A DNA stretch of 54,976 nucleotides from Clostridia bacterium (GCA_017508195.1 JAFVZL010000036.1:1-54976), one strand, 5' to 3'; shown: positions 1 to 8,582, numbered from the stretch's first letter. Notes: generated by a model not told the origin, from the letters alone. Made by a program: numbers and translations.

Positions 1-117
1 ATCCCATCATTTTAAATGAGTAAGGTCACTTGTAGACTACGAGTTTGATAGGTCAGAGATGTAAGCACAGTAATGTGTTCAGTTGACTGATACTAATAGA
101 CCGAGGGCTTGAACTGC
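1..117 (+). rRNA. 23S ribosomal RNA, 3' end (partial)
   Basis: The first ~115 bases match the conserved 3' end of bacterial 23S rRNA, including the stretch ACTGATACTAATAGACCGAG followed by GGCTTGA. The gene enters from the left edge and most of it lies outside the window. The exact mature end is uncertain by a few bases. An 8-bp inverted repeat, GCTTGAAC (107-114) and GTTCAAGC (128-135), sits at the 3' end. No 5S rRNA or tRNA follows. Confidence 0.95.
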
Positions 118-202
118 TTTGTCTAATGTTCAAGCATGCTTTGCTTCGCTTTCGTTTCATATCTTGTTCGGTTTTCACTGCACATTTTCGTGCTTAATAT
201 AT

Positions 203-235
203 GCGGTCTCGCTTTTGCGAGGCTTTTTGTTTTGT
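203..235 (+). terminator. Terminator of the rRNA operon
   Basis: CTCGC-TTTT-GCGAG forms a short stem (208-221), followed by GC and a T-rich tail (TTTTTGTTTT). It is the first rho-independent terminator after the 23S gene. Between 118 and 202 I see no gene. Confidence 0.7.
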
Positions 236-240
236 ATTTA

Positions 241-274
241 AAAGAGAGCAAACGCTTTTGCATTTGCTCTCTTT
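241..274. terminator. Terminator at the 3' end of the AraC gene
   Basis: A perfect 12-bp stem (AAAGAGAGCAAA with TTTGCTCTCTTT) closes a 10-base loop. It stands between the rRNA operon and the leftward AraC gene, and could stop transcription from both sides. Confidence 0.7.
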
Positions 275-299
275 AACTATGTTAGGCTAAAAAATGGAG

Positions 300-1091
300 T
301 TATTTTGTCTTTTTGTAATTAATAGGTGACATTCCGATGCTTTTTTTGAATATAAGGCTGAAATAATTTGCGGATGAGTACCCGCAAAGCTCGGAGATCT
401 CCTCTATGCTTTTGTCGGTTGTAGCAAGGAGCTCCTTGGCGTGGCTGAGCCTTACAAAGCCGAGATATTGCATCACGGAGCAGTTCATTGCACAGCGGAA
501 TCTCGCGCATAGCGAGTTCTTCGATATGTAAAAATGCTCGCTGATACTGCTCAGCGTCAGCTCCTCGTAGAAGAAATTGTTTATGTATGAGGCGATCTCA
601 AGTATCAGCGTATCGGCAACAGCTACTGCCGTCTTTGCATCGTAATCGATAGGCACAAGCTTTCGCTCCGATATCAAATATAAAATCGTGTGGAGAAATG
701 AAAGGGATAAGCGAGATCTCTCCTGCGACTCCATAACAGAGAGGTCTGATGCCTTCTCAAGAAGGTTGATTACGGTGCTTGCCCATTCGCCATCAAGCGT
801 AAAGGCGACAGTGCTCGATAGCGTTGAGAGAAGATCTGCTTCTCGTGGGCTAAGGTTATCCGGCGTTACGTTTACGTTGATTCTCTTATATTTGCCACCC
901 GAGGTTTTATGCATTGCAAACGGGGGTATTACGCAGAACGCGGGAGCAGTGATATTGTACATTTTATCACCCAGGAAAAAGCTTCTCTCGCCCTCGAGAA
1001 GAAAGTATAGCTCGTAATAGTCGTGGCTTTGCAGCTCAGACATCCCCCAGGATGAAGTCCGTTCGCGGTACTCTATCTCGATAAAGCTCAT
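300..1091 (-). CDS. AraC family transcriptional regulator
   Basis: A 263-residue regulator. The N-terminal half resembles the cupin-like sensor of AraC proteins (HDYYELYFLLEGE near the start). The C-terminal ~100 residues carry two helix-turn-helix motifs, ending in the typical AraC signature (IEEISELCGYSSANYFSLIFKK). The start at 1091 is chosen because GGGAGGTG lies 5 bases before the ATG. The longer frame to 1139 begins inside the -35 box. It is transcribed away from the Gfo/Idh-nagA-nagB operon, so it probably controls that operon in response to a sugar, which is inference from position. The sensed ligand cannot be read from the sequence. Confidence 0.9.
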   Translation of the reverse strand: MSFIEIEYRERTSSWGMSELQSHDYYELYFLLEGERSFFLGDKMYNITAPAFCVIPPFAMHKTSGGKYKRINVNVTPDNLSPREADLLSTLSSTVAFTLDGEWASTVINLLEKASDLSVMESQERSRLSLSFLHTILYLISERKLVPIDYDAKTAVAVADTLILEIASYINNFFYEELTLSSISEHFYISKNSLCARFRCAMNCSVMQYLGFVRLSHAKELLATTDKSIEEISELCGYSSANYFSLIFKKSIGMSPINYKKTK

Positions 1092-1110
1092 TTTATCACC
1101 TCCCGACACT

Positions 1111-1139
1111 ATTTTACTGTAAATAATCTTAGAAGTCAA
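1111..1139 (-). promoter_or_regulatory. Promoter of the AraC gene
   Basis: On the minus strand TTGACT (1139-1134) is separated by 17 bp from TAAAAT (1116-1111), just upstream of the chosen ribosome binding site. Confidence 0.6.
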
Positions 1140-1210
1140 GAAAATATCAGTATGATTTATGTAATTTATCGTTTTTTAATACAAATATTATAGAATTATA
1201 CAATGGTATT

Positions 1211-1219
1211 TGCTATAAT
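1211..1219 (+). promoter_or_regulatory. Extended -10 promoter of the amino-sugar operon
   Basis: TGCTATAAT is a perfect extended -10 box, 48 bp before the ATG of the Gfo/Idh gene. The -35 region at the expected spacing (TAGAAT, 1191-1196) is poor, consistent with dependence on an activator such as the divergent AraC protein. Confidence 0.55.
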
Positions 1220-1267
1220 AAAGCTATAAGAGCTTTAAAAAGAAATCAATGGCTCTGGAGGCGTTTT

Positions 1268-2494
1268 ATGAAAAGACTTTGTATCGTCGGTGCCAGCTTT
1301 CGCGGCTACACGATGTTTGCAAGCAAGATATTCCATAGTCATAGCGATAACACGAGGATAGTCGGTATATATGACCCGAATTACGTCAGGTCCGAGTACT
1401 ACCGCGACACCACCTTTAACGATATGACTGTCTATGACGATTTCGACAAGATGCTCGATACCGAGCATCCCGATGCCGTTATTGTTACTACCATAGATGC
1501 CGTGCATCACGAATACATAATAAGATCGCTCGACCGCGGTTATGACGTTTACAGCGAGAAGCCCATGACCACGACAGAGGAATACTGTCTTGCTATACGC
1601 GAGGCTGAAAAAAGAAGCGGCAAGCGCGTTACCGTTACCTTCAATTGCCGTTTCATGCCCTATTATGCGAAGATAAAGGAGCTTGTAGCCTCAGGCATTA
1701 TCGGCAAGCCTCTCTCGGTAAACTATAACTACGTACTGAACACGATCCACGGCGGTGACTACTTTAAGCGTTGGCACAGATTTATGGAGAATTCGGGCGG
1801 AATGATGGTGCATAAGGCAACACACCACCTCGATATCGTCAACTGGATACTCGATGATGAGCCCGAATACGTGTCTGCACAGGGGGCGCGCCTGTTCTTC
1901 GGACAGGGAAAGAGGCTCTATTCTGATGAGCCGATAGGCGAGCGCTGCAGCACCTGTGAGCACGCCGAGGGCTGCCCTAACTATCAGGATCACACCAATG
2001 CTGCAAGGCTTTCAAAGGCTCTCTACTTCGATGCCGAGCACGTAGACGGCTACATAAGAGACCACTGCCCCTACAAGACCGATACCAACATTTATGACAC
2101 TATGTCGGTATCCGTGTCGTATAAAAGCGGTACTCTACTCACCTACGCACTCAATCTTTTCGATACCCACGAGGGATATACAATGAATATTATAGGAGAG
2201 CTCGGTACGATCGATGCTAACACCTTTATCGAGGGTGATCCTCTTCTCGTAGTAAGATACCGTGACGGTAGGGTAGAGGAGATAAGATTGCCTAAGGAAG
2301 AGGGTACGCACGCAGGCGGTGATGACAGACTCATTGCCATGTTCTTCTCCGATGAGGATATCTCCGATCCCCTTTGTCAGTGCTCGGATAGCTTTGACGG
2401 TGTGAAGTCGGCAATGATAGGAATTGCCGCAAACAGAAGTATAAAAAAGGGCGAAAGAGTACACTTAACGCCTATTCTGGACAAAATGCGATGA
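1268..2494 (+). CDS. Gfo/Idh/MocA family NAD(P)-dependent oxidoreductase
   Basis: This 408-residue protein begins with a Rossmann-type nucleotide fold (RLCIVGASFRGY) and continues with the family's EKPM motif (YSEKPMTTTEEY), which supplies the catalytic lysine. The C-terminal alpha/beta domain carries HKATHHLDIVNW. A cysteine cluster (C227, C230, C236 and C267, the last in CPY) may bind a metal and is known from a subset of this family. TGGAGG precedes the ATG. Its stop overlaps the nagA start by 4 bases (ATGA), so the two are translationally coupled. A role in oxidising or epimerising an amino-sugar glycoside is likely from context. The substrate is unknown. Confidence 0.9.
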   Translation: MKRLCIVGASFRGYTMFASKIFHSHSDNTRIVGIYDPNYVRSEYYRDTTFNDMTVYDDFDKMLDTEHPDAVIVTTIDAVHHEYIIRSLDRGYDVYSEKPMTTTEEYCLAIREAEKRSGKRVTVTFNCRFMPYYAKIKELVASGIIGKPLSVNYNYVLNTIHGGDYFKRWHRFMENSGGMMVHKATHHLDIVNWILDDEPEYVSAQGARLFFGQGKRLYSDEPIGERCSTCEHAEGCPNYQDHTNAARLSKALYFDAEHVDGYIRDHCPYKTDTNIYDTMSVSVSYKSGTLLTYALNLFDTHEGYTMNIIGELGTIDANTFIEGDPLLVVRYRDGRVEEIRLPKEEGTHAGGDDRLIAMFFSDEDISDPLCQCSDSFDGVKSAMIGIAANRSIKKGERVHLTPILDKMR

Positions 2495-3672
2495 AAACTC
2501 TTATAAAGAACGCAAACGTAGTGACGCGCGACAGCATTCGCGAAAACTGCAATCTGTTGATAAACGGTCAGTTTATTGAAAATATAGGCACCGATGCGCC
2601 GGCGGCAGACTCGGTTATAGATGCATCGGGTGCTTGGGTAATACCCGGATTCGTAGATCTGCACTGTCACGGCGGCAACGGATTTGAATTTATGGATGCA
2701 TCCCCGGCCGAGATCGGCAAAATTGCCGAATATCACCTCTCTCACGGAACGACCACGGTGCTCGCAACAACACTCGCTTCGAGTGATGATGAAAGAGAGA
2801 GCTGCCTCGGTAATTTGAGTGAATATCTTAACACGGGTGCCCATATCAGCATAGTTGGAGTACATCTTGAGGGGCCGTGGTTTGCACCGTCTGAGGCAGG
2901 TGCGCAGAACCCCGAGTATATAAGGAGCCCGAGAGATGGCGAGCTTCGTGAGCTTATCAAAAAGTATCCCTTTATTAAAAGAGTGAGTGCTGCACCCGAG
3001 ATAAAGGGCGGTTATGCTCTCGGTGATGAGGGCGCAGCATCGGGGCTAGTCATGTCTATTGGACACACCGATGCCGATTTCACCGCAGTTGAGTGTGCAA
3101 GGGAGCACGGCTATAAGCTGATGACTCACCTTTATTCGGGTATGAAGGGCGTAACAAGAAGGAATAGCTTCCGTGTAGCGGGGGCGGTTGAGGCCGGTCT
3201 GTTCTTTGATGATCTCTTTGTTGAGATAATCGCAGACGGATGCCATTTACCTTATGAATTGCTAAGATATATTTACAAAATCAAGGGCGCAGACCGAATT
3301 TGTTTGATTACCGATGCTATCAGAGCTGCAGGAATGCCCGAGGGGTCAAGAACCAAGATCGGCAGTCTTTCGAGAGGCCTTGACGTAATTGTTGAGGATG
3401 GAGTCGCGAAGCTACCCGACCGCCAGTCCTTTGCAGGCAGCTGTGCGACTGCGGATAGACTGTATAGAACGATGATCCGCGCTACGGGATGCGATCCCGT
3501 TATGGCATCGAGAATGGCGTCTCTTACACCCGCAACAGTTCTCGGCCTGTCCGACAGGGGTGAGATAGCAGAGGGCAAAAGGGCAGACCTTTTGCTTATA
3601 GACGATCCTTATAATTGCAAAATAAATAAAGTATTTCTTGGAGGAATTATCTATGAATCTGATAATCAGTGA
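2491..3672 (+). CDS. nagA: N-acetylglucosamine-6-phosphate deacetylase
   Basis: This 393-residue amidohydrolase removes acetate from GlcNAc-6-phosphate to give glucosamine-6-phosphate in the cytoplasm. Visible family motifs are the HxH metal pair at 58-60 (VDLHCHGG), HLEGPW with E127, GHTDA with H192, THLYSGM with H213, DGCH with H252, and the catalytic D275 in LITDA. The usual THLFNAM is THLYSGM here. Length is normal for the family. It is the second gene of the operon. Its last 20 bases overlap nagB, which completes the pathway to fructose-6-phosphate. Confidence 0.93.
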   Translation: MKTLIKNANVVTRDSIRENCNLLINGQFIENIGTDAPAADSVIDASGAWVIPGFVDLHCHGGNGFEFMDASPAEIGKIAEYHLSHGTTTVLATTLASSDDERESCLGNLSEYLNTGAHISIVGVHLEGPWFAPSEAGAQNPEYIRSPRDGELRELIKKYPFIKRVSAAPEIKGGYALGDEGAASGLVMSIGHTDADFTAVECAREHGYKLMTHLYSGMKGVTRRNSFRVAGAVEAGLFFDDLFVEIIADGCHLPYELLRYIYKIKGADRICLITDAIRAAGMPEGSRTKIGSLSRGLDVIVEDGVAKLPDRQSFAGSCATADRLYRTMIRATGCDPVMASRMASLTPATVLGLSDRGEIAEGKRADLLLIDDPYNCKINKVFLGGIIYESDNQ

Positions 3673-4411
3673 AACGAAGGAAGAGCTGGGTAAGCTCTCG
3701 AGCGCACACGCGGCAAGATGCATCAATGAGGCAATAGCCGAAAGAGGCTACGCAAGGATCCTTCTCTCTACGGGTGCATCGCAGTTCCCATTCTTCGATG
3801 AGTTTGTAAATGAGGATATCGACTGGTCGGGGGTCGAGATGTTTCATCTTGACGAGTACGTCGGCATCACCGACGAGCATCCTGCATCCTTTAAGCGCTA
3901 TCTTACCGACCGCTTTGTCGCTAAGGTAAATCCCGGCAAGGCACATCTTATAGACGGCTCTCGCGCACCCGAAGATACGATCGCAGAGCTGACCGCACTT
4001 CTTTCCGAGAAACCCGTTGACGTAGGTCTTATCGGTATCGGTGAGAATGCGCATATCGCCTTTAACGATCCGCCTGCAGATTTTGACGATCCGAGATCTT
4101 ATAAGGTCGTTACTCTTGACGAGCGCTGCCTCAATCAGCAGGTAGGCGAGGGCTGGTTCGCATCGGTTGAGGATACCTATAAGCAGGCTATCAGCATGAC
4201 CTGCTCCCAGATAATGAAGTGCAGAACTATCATATCTGTAGTGCCTTACGCAGTAAAGGCTGAGGCAGTCTATAAGACTCTCACCTCCCATCTGTCGCCC
4301 GAGGTGCCTGCAACCCTCCTACGCGAGCACGCAGACTTCTCCTTGTACGTTGATCGGGATTCCGCATCTATGCTTAACGATGAGATCGTATCTAAATACA
4401 ATGATAAGTGA
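3653..4411 (+). CDS. nagB: Glucosamine-6-phosphate deaminase family protein
   Basis: A 252-residue NagB/6-phosphogluconolactonase-fold protein, expected to convert glucosamine-6-phosphate to fructose-6-phosphate and ammonia. STGAS (39-43) forms the phosphate loop and HLDEYVG holds the proton-transfer residue D67. The usual NDGHIAFNE motif reads GENAHIAFNDPP here. The positions of E. coli D141, H143 and E148 are therefore N132, H134 and D139. That pattern marks a divergent subgroup. The ATG at 3653 is chosen because TTGGAGGA lies before it; the upstream TTG at 3638 would bury that site. It overlaps nagA by 20 bases. Its exact substrate is less certain than that of NagA. Confidence 0.85.
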   Translation: MNLIISETKEELGKLSSAHAARCINEAIAERGYARILLSTGASQFPFFDEFVNEDIDWSGVEMFHLDEYVGITDEHPASFKRYLTDRFVAKVNPGKAHLIDGSRAPEDTIAELTALLSEKPVDVGLIGIGENAHIAFNDPPADFDDPRSYKVVTLDERCLNQQVGEGWFASVEDTYKQAISMTCSQIMKCRTIISVVPYAVKAEAVYKTLTSHLSPEVPATLLREHADFSLYVDRDSASMLNDEIVSKYNDK

Positions 4412-5861
4412 TTTGAAGTTTTCTTCTCCCGAATCCCTGGGTGTACGCTCGGAGGGCATACTTAAATTCATACGCTTTGTCAGGGAGAACAAGATAAACC
4501 TCCACTCCTTTCTCTTTCAAAAGGGCGGAAGGATCATTGCCGAGGGATATTATCCCCCCTTCGACGAGAGCTTCTTACATAGACTCTACTCATCTACCAA
4601 GACCTACGTTGCTCTTGCCGTAGGAATGCTTGTCACAGAGGGACGGATAAAGCTTAGCGATACAATTATCAGCTTCTTCCCCGAGCTTGATACCCCCGAG
4701 GTGCCCGAGCTTATGAGGCTGTGTACTGTCGAGGATGCCTTGATGATGTCCACGCCTTATTACCCCGCGGGGGCAGCCGAGGTACCCGATATAAAAAATC
4801 CTTACGCATCACCCTGCCATAAGCCTGCCGGAGCGCTCTTTGCTTACGGAGACGGAAACGCAATGTGTACGTCTGTGGTCGAGCGTGTGACGGGGATGTA
4901 TCTTACCGATTATCTGCGTCCGCTTCTCGATAAGCTCGGTGTTGGCAAGGACACGGTCTGTATAAAGGACTATCACGGCGGTGCCTGGGGCGGCAGCGGA
5001 ATGCTCAGCACACTCAGAGATTTTGCAAAGGTTGCCGAATTTGTCGGTAATAAGGGTAATCGCCATGGAGAGCAGCTGATAGACCGCGAGTATATGGAGA
5101 GGATGACGAGCCTGCGCACGAGCACTCTTTCAAAGAACTTTTATTCTGAGCTTACTACCTACGGATACGGCTATCAGACCTGGATCACCCCCGATGCGAT
5201 CTGTATGCGCGGTATGGGCGCTCAGGATGCATTCTATTTTGAGAAAAGCGGATTACTTTTTGTCTGCACGGGTGATACGATGACAGATTCTGACGTATCG
5301 GATACAAGACTATACGATGCGATAAAATATTTTATCGTTGATGATATAGGAGAACCCATTCCCGAGGGGGCGGCTTATACACGGTTACAGACTGAGCTTA
5401 AGTCGCTCGAGCTACCGAGATACGGTGAGGCTCATTCGTCAATTGAATCCGAGGTTGCAGGCATTCGCTATACACTCGATAAAAACGGTATGGGATGGAG
5501 CGATTTTGTTATCACGTTAAACGGTGACGAGGGAGAGATAACGTATCATAATTCCCGCGGCGAAAAGTGCATACGGTTCGGGATCGGAAAATATCTGAAG
5601 GGCAGCTTCCCCGAAACCCATTACTACGATATGCAGCGCGGTGTACCCTCGGGGCGCGAGCTTGATTGCCTTGCAATTGCGGAATGGCTCGAGGAACGTG
5701 TCCTGCTTCTCAGAGTCTATATCACCGACACTAGCTTCGGCTCGGTCTTTGCAAAAATAGCTTTTAAGGATGATATGGCAGCCCTAAGCTTTGCGAAGCG
5801 CGGAGAGTTCCTGCTCGATGACTATGGCGGATATGCTCTCGGAAGAAAAGCAGACTCTTAA
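4401..5861 (+). CDS. Serine hydrolase of the beta-lactamase (class C) fold
   Basis: A 486-residue cytoplasmic protein (no signal peptide). Its first ~310 residues follow the class C beta-lactamase/esterase fold: the S-x-x-K motif is S64-S-T-K67 (YSSTKTY), a YGDGN segment takes the place of the usual Y-x-N, and HGGAWGG lies near residue 190. A C-terminal domain of ~170 residues looks beta-rich and is of unknown role. The ATG at 4401 overlaps the nagB stop by 11 bases, and frames reaching back to 4350 lie inside nagB. As the last gene of the amino-sugar operon it may remove an ester, amide or peptide group from an imported glycan or muropeptide. This is inference. Confidence 0.82.
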   Translation: MISDLKFSSPESLGVRSEGILKFIRFVRENKINLHSFLFQKGGRIIAEGYYPPFDESFLHRLYSSTKTYVALAVGMLVTEGRIKLSDTIISFFPELDTPEVPELMRLCTVEDALMMSTPYYPAGAAEVPDIKNPYASPCHKPAGALFAYGDGNAMCTSVVERVTGMYLTDYLRPLLDKLGVGKDTVCIKDYHGGAWGGSGMLSTLRDFAKVAEFVGNKGNRHGEQLIDREYMERMTSLRTSTLSKNFYSELTTYGYGYQTWITPDAICMRGMGAQDAFYFEKSGLLFVCTGDTMTDSDVSDTRLYDAIKYFIVDDIGEPIPEGAAYTRLQTELKSLELPRYGEAHSSIESEVAGIRYTLDKNGMGWSDFVITLNGDEGEITYHNSRGEKCIRFGIGKYLKGSFPETHYYDMQRGVPSGRELDCLAIAEWLEERVLLLRVYITDTSFGSVFAKIAFKDDMAALSFAKRGEFLLDDYGGYALGRKADS

Positions 5862-5893
5862 TAATAACATTTCTTTACAAATACTGCAAAAAT

Positions 5894-5948
5894 AACGCGC
5901 AAAATGACGATGCCCGGATGTGGGTCGCATTTTGCGCGTTTGTTTTTA
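5894..5948 (+). terminator. Terminator after the amino-sugar operon
   Basis: AACGCGCAAAATG pairs with CATTTTGCGCGTT across a ~20-base loop and is followed by TGTTTTTAT. From 5949 to 6038 I see no gene. Confidence 0.8.
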
Positions 5949-6038
5949 TCTAGCTCCGATAGTGTTTTTTCGGCGTTGTTCGGGAGTGCCTTTAGCGACT
6001 CTCGATGAGCCTGAGATCGTATCTGGTATTCACTTATA

Positions 6039-7415
6039 TCATATCATTTTCTGGGGATCGAGGATCTTGTCGAGCTCGTTCTCACAGATGATGTTTTCCT
6101 CGATAAGCACGGCTCTTATGTTCTTCTTTTCACCTAGAGCCTTCTTTGCTATCTTCGATGCCTTGGTGTAGCCGATGTAGGGGCAGAGTGCTGTTACTAT
6201 ACCGATACTGCGCTCGACCTCATCCTCACAGTTGTCAACGTTGACGGTGATACCCTCGATGCAGTCCTCGGTGAACACTCTGATACCGTTTGCGAGAGTT
6301 TCAAGGCTCTCAAAGAGACAGTAGAAGATAATTGGCTCGAATGCGTTAAGCTCGAGCTGACCCGCCTCGACTGCCATGGTGATGGTCGTATCGTTGCCGA
6401 TAACGTTGAACGCGATCTGGTTCATGACCTCGGGGATAACGGGGTTGATCTTACCCGGCATTATCGACGAGCCGTTCTGCTTCGCAGGGAGATTGATCTC
6501 ATTGAAGCCGGTACGGGGTCCCGATGACATAAGCCTTAAGTCGTTTGCCATCTTTGAAAGGCTGGCAGCACAGGACTTGACGATGCCCGAAACGTATACG
6601 AAGCAGTCGAGGTTCTGCGTTGCATCTACTAAATCGTGCGCCTGTGTGAGGCTTAAACCTGTAACCTTGGAGAGAGTCGGAACGATATTGTCTATATACT
6701 CGTCCTCTGCGTTGATTCCCGTACCGATAGCGGTACCGCCCATATTGAGCACGGACAGCTCCTCGATAGCGCTGGAGAAGCGCTTGATATCCCTCTTGAA
6801 TGCCTCGGCATAAGCAGAAAAGGACTGTCCGAAGCTGATCGGAACGGCATCCTGCATCTCGGTCCTACCCATCTTTATGATGCTCGAAAACTCTTCCGCC
6901 TTGTCAATGAGAGTCTTGTACAGAACCTCAAGTTGGGAAATAGTTTTGCTGAGCAGACGGATAGTCGCAATCTTTCCCGCACTCGGGAAAACATCGTTGG
7001 TGGACTGTGCGCAGTTAGCGTGATCATTCGGGTGAACTATGGAGTAGTCACCCTTCTTGCCGCCGAGTATCTCGATAGCGCGGTTGGAAACTACCTCGTT
7101 AGCGTTCATGTTGAGGGATGTGCCGGCACCGCCTTGGATAGCATCCACAATGAAGCTGTCGAGAAGCTTTCCTGCAAGTATATCATCGCACGCCTCGACC
7201 ATGGCGTTTGCGATCCTCGGCTCAATTACACCGCAATCTCTGTTGGTGATAGCCGCAGCCTTTTTGATCTCTATAATAGCCTTGATAAATTCGGGATGCA
7301 CCTTCGTTCCGCTGATACGGAAGTTCTCCTGTGCGCGCATCGACTGCACTCCGTAGTAGGCATCGATGGGAACCTGCTTTTCTCCTATTGAATCGCTTTC
7401 AATTCTGTATTCCAT
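6039..7415 (-). CDS. aspA: Aspartate ammonia-lyase (aspartase)
   Basis: A 458-residue member of the aspartase/fumarase superfamily that reversibly splits L-aspartate into fumarate and ammonia. The signature loop GSSIMPGKINPV (about residues 314-325) carries the catalytic serine. Upstream are the conserved GAGTSLNMNANEV, HPNDHANCAQSTND and GRTEMQDAVPISFGQ blocks. Full length for AspA. The start has GGAGC before it. It is transcribed away from a LysR regulator through a strikingly symmetric promoter region. Fumarase class II is the main alternative, but the GRTEMQDAVP block fits aspartase better than the GRTHLQDA of fumarases. Confidence 0.92.
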   Translation of the reverse strand: MEYRIESDSIGEKQVPIDAYYGVQSMRAQENFRISGTKVHPEFIKAIIEIKKAAAITNRDCGVIEPRIANAMVEACDDILAGKLLDSFIVDAIQGGAGTSLNMNANEVVSNRAIEILGGKKGDYSIVHPNDHANCAQSTNDVFPSAGKIATIRLLSKTISQLEVLYKTLIDKAEEFSSIIKMGRTEMQDAVPISFGQSFSAYAEAFKRDIKRFSSAIEELSVLNMGGTAIGTGINAEDEYIDNIVPTLSKVTGLSLTQAHDLVDATQNLDCFVYVSGIVKSCAASLSKMANDLRLMSSGPRTGFNEINLPAKQNGSSIMPGKINPVIPEVMNQIAFNVIGNDTTITMAVEAGQLELNAFEPIIFYCLFESLETLANGIRVFTEDCIEGITVNVDNCEDEVERSIGIVTALCPYIGYTKASKIAKKALGEKKNIRAVLIEENIICENELDKILDPQKMI

Positions 7416-7447
7416 GCTTTTGAGCTCCTGTATTTTTTCTTAGCTAC

Positions 7448-7479
7448 TTGATTATACTACGAATATATGATATAATCAA
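7448..7479. promoter_or_regulatory. Interleaved divergent promoters of aspA and the LysR gene
   Basis: A perfect 9-bp inverted repeat (TTGATTATA, 7448-7456; TATAATCAA, 7471-7479) with a 14-bp spacer encodes two promoters on the same 32 bp. Rightward: TTGATT (7448-7453), 17 bp, TATAAT (7471-7476). Leftward: TTGATT (7479-7474), 17 bp, TATAAT (7456-7451). RNA polymerase could occupy only one direction at a time. The dyad may also be the LysR operator. Confidence 0.7.
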
Positions 7480-7527
7480 ATACATATTAAAGCATAATTA
7501 TTATAACTTTTAAATTATGGAGAAAAT

Positions 7528-8466
7528 ATGTTCAGAAACAAAGAGTATGTACTTACGATATATAGAGAGGGAAGCTTTACAAAAGCGGCAGAAAAGCTAT
7601 TTGTGTCGCAGCCATCGCTTTCTGCATCGGTAAAAAGAATAGAAGAGAAAGTCGGATCGCCTATATTTGATCGCTCTACTTCCCCCATCACCCTTACAGA
7701 GGTGGGCAGGGAATACGTGAGCACCGCACAGGAGATGGATGATATGGAGGAGAGCTTCCGCCGATATATCCTAGACAGAGCATCGCTTGTTAAGGGAAAA
7801 ATAAGGATAGGCGGCTCGAGCTTTTTCTCGGCATTTGTACTGCCGAAAATGATATCCGATTTCAAGCTTTTGCACGATGGCATCAGCTTCGAGGTACATG
7901 AGGACAGCACAAAGAATCTGATGGTAAAACTTAACACGGGTGAGCTTGATATAGTTGTAGACAACACGGTTCTGACCGATGACGAAATCGTATCCGAGCG
8001 TTATATGAGAGAAATGCTCCTGCTTGCAGTTCCGAGGGCTCTTGCAAAGCCCGAGCTTTCGGAGTACGCCTTTTGCCTCTCGGATATTAAGGCGGGAACT
8101 CACGCAGAGCGAGAACCGGTTGACTTAAGAGTGTACGCCGATGCCCCGTTTATTCTTCTACACCGCGAAAATGACACAGGAAAGCGCGCGGATGCTATCT
8201 TCAAATCGGCAGGTATTTCGCCTAAGGTCGCATTTATGATTGATCAGCAGGTCACAGCATATAATATATCATCCTCCGGGATAGGTATATCCTTTGTCAG
8301 TGATACGCTCGTCAAGCACATCGGTGACGGTGTCGATATGGTCTATTACAACCTTCCGCCCGAGCACGCGAAGCGCAGCATTTATTTCTTCAGAAAGAAA
8401 AATCACTATCAGCCCCTCGCCTGCCGCAGCTTCATTGACTACTCAATTATTAACGCAAAATCATAA
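7528..8466 (+). CDS. LysR family transcriptional regulator
   Basis: A 312-residue regulator with the LysR-type N-terminal winged helix (GSFTKAAEKLFVSQPSLSAS, about residues 15-34). A ~200-residue substrate-binding domain of periplasmic-binding-protein fold follows. TATGGAGAAAAT provides the ribosome binding site. The gene diverges from aspA, the usual arrangement for a LysR protein and its target, so it probably controls aspartase expression. The effector is not evident; aspartate, fumarate or a related C4 acid would be plausible. Confidence 0.9.
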   Translation: MFRNKEYVLTIYREGSFTKAAEKLFVSQPSLSASVKRIEEKVGSPIFDRSTSPITLTEVGREYVSTAQEMDDMEESFRRYILDRASLVKGKIRIGGSSFFSAFVLPKMISDFKLLHDGISFEVHEDSTKNLMVKLNTGELDIVVDNTVLTDDEIVSERYMREMLLLAVPRALAKPELSEYAFCLSDIKAGTHAEREPVDLRVYADAPFILLHRENDTGKRADAIFKSAGISPKVAFMIDQQVTAYNISSSGIGISFVSDTLVKHIGDGVDMVYYNLPPEHAKRSIYFFRKKNHYQPLACRSFIDYSIINAKS

Positions 8467-8502
8467 GAATGATTTACATAACTGCGCGTTTTAGCAAAAA
8501 AA

Positions 8503-8540
8503 CGGGTGTGTCTCGCATTTGAGACACACCCGAAACTTTT
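8503..8540. terminator. Terminator between the LysR gene and the hydrolase operon
   Basis: CGGGTGTGTCTC and GAGACACACCCG form a perfect 12-bp stem with a 6-base loop, followed by AAACTTTT. It is placed between convergent genes and can serve both. Confidence 0.85.
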
Positions 8541-8582
8541 ATGAAAGACAGTCGGATATTGCTTTATGTCACTGCCTTTTGT

